Below, one piece after another: positions 58,101-64,000 of a stretch of DNA of 64,000 bases (positions are counted from its first letter, which is position 1; every line of letters begins with the position of its first letter). Source of the stretch: Nymphaea colorata (Eukaryota > Streptophyta > Magnoliopsida > Nymphaeales > Nymphaeaceae); assembly GCF_008831285.2 (NCBI RefSeq), contig NC_045146.1, forward strand, positions 18,987,289 through 19,051,288, read 5' to 3'. The notes beneath the pieces were generated by a model. The model was not told the DNA's origin and did no database searches. It saw only the letters and a list, made by a program, of their open reading frames with translations. The translations under genes were made by a program, and so were the position numbers.

Positions 58101-61100
58101 CCAAGGTCTTCACCACAACACATTTTACAACTCTTGTCTTACCACCTCTTCTTTACCTTCTACCTTCGTGACCGCTGGGTGTTTGATTTGGAATTAAAGT
58201 TCGCGATTCAAAACAGTGAACATCAAAGGGGGCGATAAAGTACAGTAAATTGGTCAAATCATATAAATGGATTTAATTCAGTTTTTGTTCTCCAATACAA
58301 CAATTAAAAAAAGATGTTTACGGGAAAATTTCCTTCAAACATTCAGATGAAGTATAAAATCATTTAATTCAGTTAAAGTAATTAAATGGTCTGAACTCGA
58401 CATCTGATATGTTAGATCCAATAATTGGATCCTCTTGAAGTTTTCGTAAAGGCATTCACGTTACAGATTTTTTCTGCCAAAACACAAGCAGTTTTGCAGA
58501 ATCTAGAAAAACGACACCGGTTTCAATTGTTTTACTCGTTTGTAGACTCGGTACAAGGCAGGCAATTATCCTATTTCAGTTAAAGTTCTATCGACTAAAT
58601 CATACAAAAGGTTCAACAATCCAATTATTAGCCAAACTCTTTTGCTTTGTTCTCTACCGACCTGATCATATGGTGGAACCATGTTCGCGATGTTGCGGAC
58701 CATGAAAGCCTCCCCTGGTTGCAACTGCATCACGTGCGACGGGCAAACTCTGGAGTCAGAGCAAGCGAACACCATGTACTGCAAATGAACAATCCGTCGC
58801 TTTTGGATTAGTTGCCATAAAGAATAATAATTGGAAACAAAAAATCAGCAAAACCATCTCAAGAAAAAAAAAAATTTAATATATCGAATACGATGCCGTA
58901 ATTATTGTGACTCGTCGGGCAAGACCTATCTTTTCTGTCCGTCTTCTTTTTCTTTCCTTGTGATAAGAAAGCCTGGATGAGCCGGGACCCCAAATCAGGA
59001 CACAGACGGGGCATACCGCATACCTAACCCTTACGTCCCTCAATTGGTTAAAGAAGTTTTGATACCTCATCATTGTCTCTTTACCCCTTACCAGTAGGAG
59101 GGAAAGCATTAAAAGCCCCAAGCCATGACTTTAAAATCGACCACGAAACAATCCCTTGAATCACGGTAGTATATATATTCAGTGTCAAAGTTGGACATCT
59201 CGCTCTTCAGCTATTGAACTCTTGAAGTAGCTCACAAGTCCAAGTTCCTCGCCCCAAGTGCGGAAATCTTGTAAAATATTGTTTTGATTATAAAAGAATC
59301 AACAAAGTTAATTACAAAAAGGTGACGTGTGTAACAATCTTTTTACGTTAATAACTCAACGTTGTGACTGAACGGGCAACGGTTCCTGTGTAAAAGATTT
59401 TATCTCTTGAAGGGATCCACCATTATATATAAAACAAAGAGATTGTAACCATCCACTAGGAAAAAAAAAAGAGACTGCTGAATGGGTTCTCGTGAAAACT
59501 TGAGCTCTCCCATCAAGTCATCAACGAGGCCGTGGTGTAGCTTCATGCTATAATCTATCCAAATTCAGCACATTGGTATGACATAAAATAGGACGCAACT
59601 GTGCTAAGTTAAAACACACCAAACTAGTGAATGGGGCACTGAAGGATGGGATCCTCCGGTTCACGTGGGAAGAACGCACCAACTCATCATTCCACATGGG
59701 TTCTGAGAAATCCCAGCAGAAAGGAAGAAATGGCCACCCCAGCACGGTTTTTTCTGAAACTATGTTCCTCCATTTGCCTGCATCTTTTTAAGAGCCAACC
59801 GATGTCTGCGAGGGGATGCGGCCAGCAGATTTTGAACTGTCTCGGAGCGGACACAAAAGAAGAGCAAAATAAATTATTGACTGAACTGCAGTCATGTCCA
59901 TAGATGCTTTATGGGGGCTCCCCAAGTGGTCATGTACTGGAAAGGGGTTGACCTGATCAGGTAAAGACTTGAGGATGAGTCGGTGACCAATAAGGACTCG
60001 GTCGGGTTTCTTTATTATTGTTTTAAAACATTTTTCCCACTTGTTTCTTACCGGGGGGCTCTGTCCCTTGGAAAGTTCGCCAAAGAGCTCCGGCTTATTC
60101 CTGCCAAGATTATCACATGATTACTGTAAGTAAATCAATTATTAACCTTTCCAGAGACGAAGACGGAAAGAAAAGCAACATTGCTTAACTGGTAAATCTC
60201 GTTCTTGAAGTAATTGAAGCCCTGCTCGAGTTTGTCCAATAGGTTTCCCGTGGAAGCAACCGCGGGGCCCGCGTGTTGTTGCAGTTGACTGGTGATCTCC
60301 TCGATCTTCTGCGCAGCCACTGGCTCCAGGCCCTTCGATTGGCTGGAACCCCCAAACAATGGCCAACAGCATTATAATTATTAGACTCAGAACACCACAA
60401 GTGCCTCTCTTAAGCAAAAGCGATGGCCAGTATCGTTCTTTGAAATAGTTCGTTGTGCAGTTATTTTCTAGAGATAAATTATAGCCCACTTTCACCATGG
60501 GCGAGTGGTCCATAACCAAGACGACTCTGTCCGTCTTTCCTCTAGACAAATAAATATGAATGCAAGACTGTCTTAGCTAAGTAAGATTCTCTACGACCAT
60601 TTCTATCCCAAGATAAATGAAAATGTACTATCCAGGTAAGACTCGGTCTCTCTGCTACCACTAAGACAAAACACTGTGAAAAAGTTGAGAGTAATGAATA
60701 ATGGAGGAGTAAAGGTGCGACTGTGACGTCTTGAATGCATAGCAAGTGATTGATGTTGAAGTTTGTCAACGAGCCACATGAACCACATAATTTTCTTTGG
60801 CGAAATGTGTGGGTTTAGTCCAACAGTATTATCTCTTTTACCACTCATCTCCACCTGCTATCTGTTTTAACACTTTTTTATCGAAAAGGCTGACGGTTAT
60901 AATTGAAGAAGAAACGGATGTCTCATGTCCATCTTTAGAGGGCCAGCCAGAGGCATCAGGCATGGGGGGTCGTTGTATTTAATATCGACGCCATAGGTTT
61001 CGCCGATAAAGCGTGGGGACGTAAAAGTAATTTTGCAAGAATGTCATGCTGCCAGAACTTGGCTGTTACCCGACGTCCACGACTAAAATATGGGGCCCCA

Positions 61101-61916
61101 TTCCACCCGGGAGCGGATGTTGACTAAAAAACCCTTCAAACATTGAGATAACTACGTTCTCCTCCCAACACAAGTCAATAATGTACGTCAATGACTTGGG
61201 AGGATGATACAAAAACCATCCGACCAGAAACAGGGAGATGCCGTTCTCCCAGAATGGACAGCCGCGTCCCCTCGAGGAGGTTAGTTGCAAATCTCCCCAA
61301 TGGGTGCGAGAATGGAACTCTTATCGCCGGACGAAGGCATTGGTGCATTCCCGGTGAATTCTGCCTGTTTAATTTTTTGCAATCGGTAGATTTTTATTTA
61401 TTTATTTATTTATTTTAAAACGAGAAAGAACCCCTGCTACAATAGAATGCAATCTGACTGAAAAGTCTCCCTGGTGCTCTGGAAAAAAGTTCAGGAAGAT
61501 ATGAAAAAATAAAACTTTAATTAAAAAAATATAATTGAGAAATCTCCTTAGCCTTAGTGGACCAGGAAGATACCTCCAACAAATGAGAAACACAGAACAC
61601 AACAACAGGCGCATGAAAACGCCCGCTTGGTAGAAATGGGCGCCCTCAACGATCAGGTTTCAGCCAAAAAGGAAAGGAAAAAGGCAATTCCCCTTCCTCA
61701 GAGGCCGTGCGCCCGTTAAGCGTCTCCGTCTCGGTTCAAAAAAAAAAAAAAAAAAAGGGCCAGAAAATGGTCGACGGTGTGCAAAGACCGGATGACGGTG
61801 ACCGGCAGTGATGATCGCCCGCCGTCAGACAGAGTAGGGAAAATAAGCATCGGCTTCAAGGTTTACCTCAGGAGCTTGTTCAGTCCAGCAATGGCTTCCT
61901 CGTATTCCTTCGCCAT
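55108..61916 (-). CDS. Beta-carbonic anhydrase, copy C (complete cytosolic-type form)
   Basis: Eight minus-strand coding exons: 61916-61867, 60342-60190, 60100-60052, 58778-58662, 57879-57826, 56614-56529, 55793-55688, 55293-55108. They total 801 nt and 266 residues, close to Arabidopsis cytosolic forms. It starts [17 protein letters not shown], like the N-terminal helix of plant forms without a transit peptide, then [11 protein letters not shown]. Zinc ligands are Cys90, His150 and Cys153 ([10 protein letters not shown] and GHSACGG), with Asp92/Arg94. The C-terminal part, [20 protein letters not shown], then [14 protein letters not shown], is canonical. Family knowledge: an octameric zinc enzyme that hydrates CO2. 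A 5' UTR exon ending at 62394 (CAAGCAGAAG|GTGAGG) is spliced to an acceptor at about 61925. This is the best-conserved copy and the best guide to the ancestral gene. Confidence 0.94.
58010..58054. repeat. Short tandem pair in a carbonic anhydrase C intron
   Basis: CTACCCCCGTGCTGTATGAG at 58010 and CTACCCCCGTGCTTTATGAG at 58034, a period of 24 bases. Confidence 0.85.
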
Positions 61917-62393
61917 TTCTTCGCTCTGCGTCAACCAAAGGCAAAATACGGTTAAGCCTCAAGCGGATCACGGATAATCAACAGCATATGCAAGTAACTG
62001 AGCACGGTAACAGCGTTTCCAGGCCCCGATATTTTGCTCAGGGAACGGGAACCGGATTCTACATTTGAGCGTCGCCGTCGGCAACAAAAGTAGCCCATTC
62101 CCCGGGCCAAAATTTTGAAGAAAAATCGTCAGTTTGAAGAGAAGATAGACGACACTAAATTCAGAATCAGAACGCCGATTCCCTCTCCAAAAAATTCACC
62201 GAAAAAAGAAAGAAAGAGAGAAGGCTAAGGCTGGCAGTTTCTTATCCGGAATCGAGCATCAAATCTTTCCATCCAGAAACAACCGGACTGTAAAATTCAA
62301 AAAGTGCAGCTTGCTCTAAGCGAGCTAAGCGAGCGAGCGAGCGATCGATCGATCGAGAGAGAGAGAGAGGAACGGCGTTTCCTTCGTCCTCAC

Positions 62394-62450
62394 CTTCTGC
62401 TTGATCGCGGTTGAGAGAGAGAGAGAGAGAGAGATGGTGGGATTAGTGGG
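62394..62450 (-). other. Likely 5' UTR exon of carbonic anhydrase C
   Basis: The donor CAGAAG|GTGAGG at 62394 and a GA-rich leader (62411-62434) lie downstream of a TATA box. The matching acceptor, TTGACGCAG, lies nine bases before the ATG of exon 1. The upper end is estimated from the TATA box. Confidence 0.55.
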
Positions 62451-62477
62451 GGAGAAGGAAGGGACGGTGATCCCATG

Positions 62478-62483
62478 TATATA
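62478..62483 (-). promoter_or_regulatory. Likely TATA box of carbonic anhydrase C
   Basis: The minus strand reads GTATATACA about 30 bases before the GA-rich leader. Confidence 0.5.
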
Positions 62484-62484
62484 C

Positions 62485-63269
62485 TGCAGTGGAGCCCCCT
62501 CCCCTTAACCATGGTTTCCCCTACTAACCCTTCTCCGTTCCCGCGTCGACTTAACCACGGTTAACCGCCAACGCGCTCGACTCTTGATCCAATCGGGTCC
62601 CCACCTATGTCCAGATCCAATCCACAGAAGTGGAGACACCTTTGTTCTCTTCTCCCCTCCCTCTAACCTACGTCCCAGCCCTATCCAACGGACCCGGCAT
62701 TTAAGTACAGGGTCCAGATCCTTCATTCTCTCCACAAGTGGATTCACATCTTTATCCAAAGATGCCTTTCGATTTTCTTCTAACTACAGCCTGCTCACAT
62801 TAACATATTTTTATTTTTATTCCTGTGGATGCTATGCTCTTGAACCACCATATAGGGTGGAGCTCGATTCTTCAATTGGCCTAGAGCGGCGTGGTTGGGG
62901 GGATGCTTCGGCCTTGGACATGGAGATGGAGATTTTAATGGCAATGCTACTTCTGCATGCAAGAAAATAGTGTTTGATAACTTCGGAAAAGAATCAAGGT
63001 GTACTGAATGAGTGAAACTCGACTTATTTGGAGCTCCAAGGCGAAATTTTGCATGAAAAAGAAGAAAAAAAAGGAGTCTGTTTTAAGAAGGAGCCACTTC
63101 TTACCTTTTGAAAAACAGTTCCTATCAAATGCATCCTTAAAGCTTGGTTGACTGTTTTTTCTATCTAGATTTTGGTTCCCATCAATTGTATATTTAAGTT
63201 CTGGGCTATCATTTATAGTTATAGCATAAAACAATTTGTATTTATGTGTATTGTAATTAGAAATCTCTC

Positions 63270-63304
<35 letters not shown>

Positions 63305-64000
63305 CGTTGATGCTTCAAGAGTTGAACAAATATTTGAAAACAAAAGTTGAATTCCATCCAAGTTTTAAATATCATTAAGAAAAGGTGTAGCCTAAAATCG
63401 ATTGTGATGAAACATAAATGAGAAAAGGTCAGATTTCAAAGTTTAAAACCGAAGTCACAAGAATATCAAGGTAGACGAGATGCGAGACCACTAAGGACCC
63501 CCTAAGAGGACCAATGGTTCAAAATTGGCTAGTAAATTGGGCATCTCTTTGGCTGCCCATATAGACCTACGTAACTCGTTGACCTCTCAAACTTGAGCAA
63601 GCAAAGCACCCAGGTTTGTTGGTTTTTGACCATCAAGAAAACGATAAAACTTAGTCCTGTGTTCTCTGAAAGAGTTGGAATTTGGTTGCATCGTTTGAGT
63701 CAATAACGACCAAACCATGAAGAAAGTGACTCCGTTTATTCCAAACACGCACTGTTCCCGAAAAATAAAGCCAAAATTTCTAAGCACTCTATCGGTTGAG
63801 TTCCAGACGTGTCTCCACTTGACATCTTCAAACGCAAGCGATAAGAATAAATACATAAAGAGCCATTCTTTGTGAGATTCCTAGAAATGTAGCTTATAAC
63901 AATGATTAGACATCGACCATCTAATATTAGTCAAATGAAACCCTAAACACGCAATTAAGACGTGCTATGCATTCATATTGGTTAAGAACAAGACAGTAAA
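62485..64000. other. Right flank without a recognised gene
   Basis: Promoter-side flank of carbonic anhydrase C, then AT-rich DNA with a (TA)n run at 63275-63302. A minus-strand open frame of about 89 codons at 63587-63856 continues as open-looking sequence with stops. It resembles no family I can name, and may be a decayed piece of a gene or retroelement. Confidence 0.4.

Noticed and set aside
60052-60100. SPP in place of SPK before the active-site strand in carbonic anhydrase C
   Set aside because: Arabidopsis plastid forms also read GQSPP, so this is normal variation.

Overview
This window is plant nuclear DNA, almost certainly from a flowering plant. The genes are split by many GT-AG introns, and two encode plastid-type proteins with transit peptides (a Deg1-like lumenal protease and a MOD1-like enoyl-ACP reductase). 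The spacers are AT-rich and full of (TA)n, (GA)n and (CT)n microsatellites. I cannot name the family or species. I see no intact retrotransposon, no CRISPR array, no rRNA gene and no tRNA gene that I could support.

Eight protein-coding genes can be assembled. Their exon phases close to a whole number of codons, so the joins support each other. From left to right: (1) DEG1-like chloroplast serine protease, plus strand, 2967-9218; (2) archaeal-type cofactor-independent phosphoglycerate mutase, plus, 10726-14937; (3) beta-carbonic anhydrase copy A, minus, 16954-20103; (4) NOP53/GLTSCR2-like ribosome-biogenesis protein, plus, 22987-29897 with an uncertain C-terminus; (5) plastid enoyl-[ACP] reductase (MOD1/FabI type), minus, 31910-35947; (6) 40S ribosomal protein S9 (uS4), plus, 39077-42115; (7) beta-carbonic anhydrase copy B, minus, 44410-48951; (8) beta-carbonic anhydrase copy C, minus, 55108-61916, with a likely 5' UTR exon near 62394-62450.

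The main structural theme is the carbonic anhydrase family. All three copies lie on the minus strand and share five internal exons of identical length (49, 117, 54, 86 and 106 nt). Their first and last exons differ. C has a complete cytosolic-type N-terminus. B appears to start at its second exon, has its own TATA box and carries a polyglutamine tract. A has a shortened C-terminus next to a 73-bp direct repeat, and open, phase-compatible candidate exons upstream. Three unrelated housekeeping genes lie between A and B, so this is a dispersed proximal cluster rather than a strict tandem array.

The genes do not form one pathway. DEG1 (photosystem quality control), MOD1 (plastid fatty-acid synthesis), carbonic anhydrase (CO2/bicarbonate exchange) and phosphoglycerate mutase (lower glycolysis) are all carbon or photosynthesis related. 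NOP53 and RPS9 serve ribosome production. I found no convincing undescribed multi-gene system. The most notable items are the carbonic anhydrase cluster and its diverging ends, a foldback element in a DEG1 intron, a 41-bp minisatellite after RPS9, and two dispersed word-like repeat types (GATCC-rich and GGGCC-rich) in the 6-kb spacer between copies B and C.
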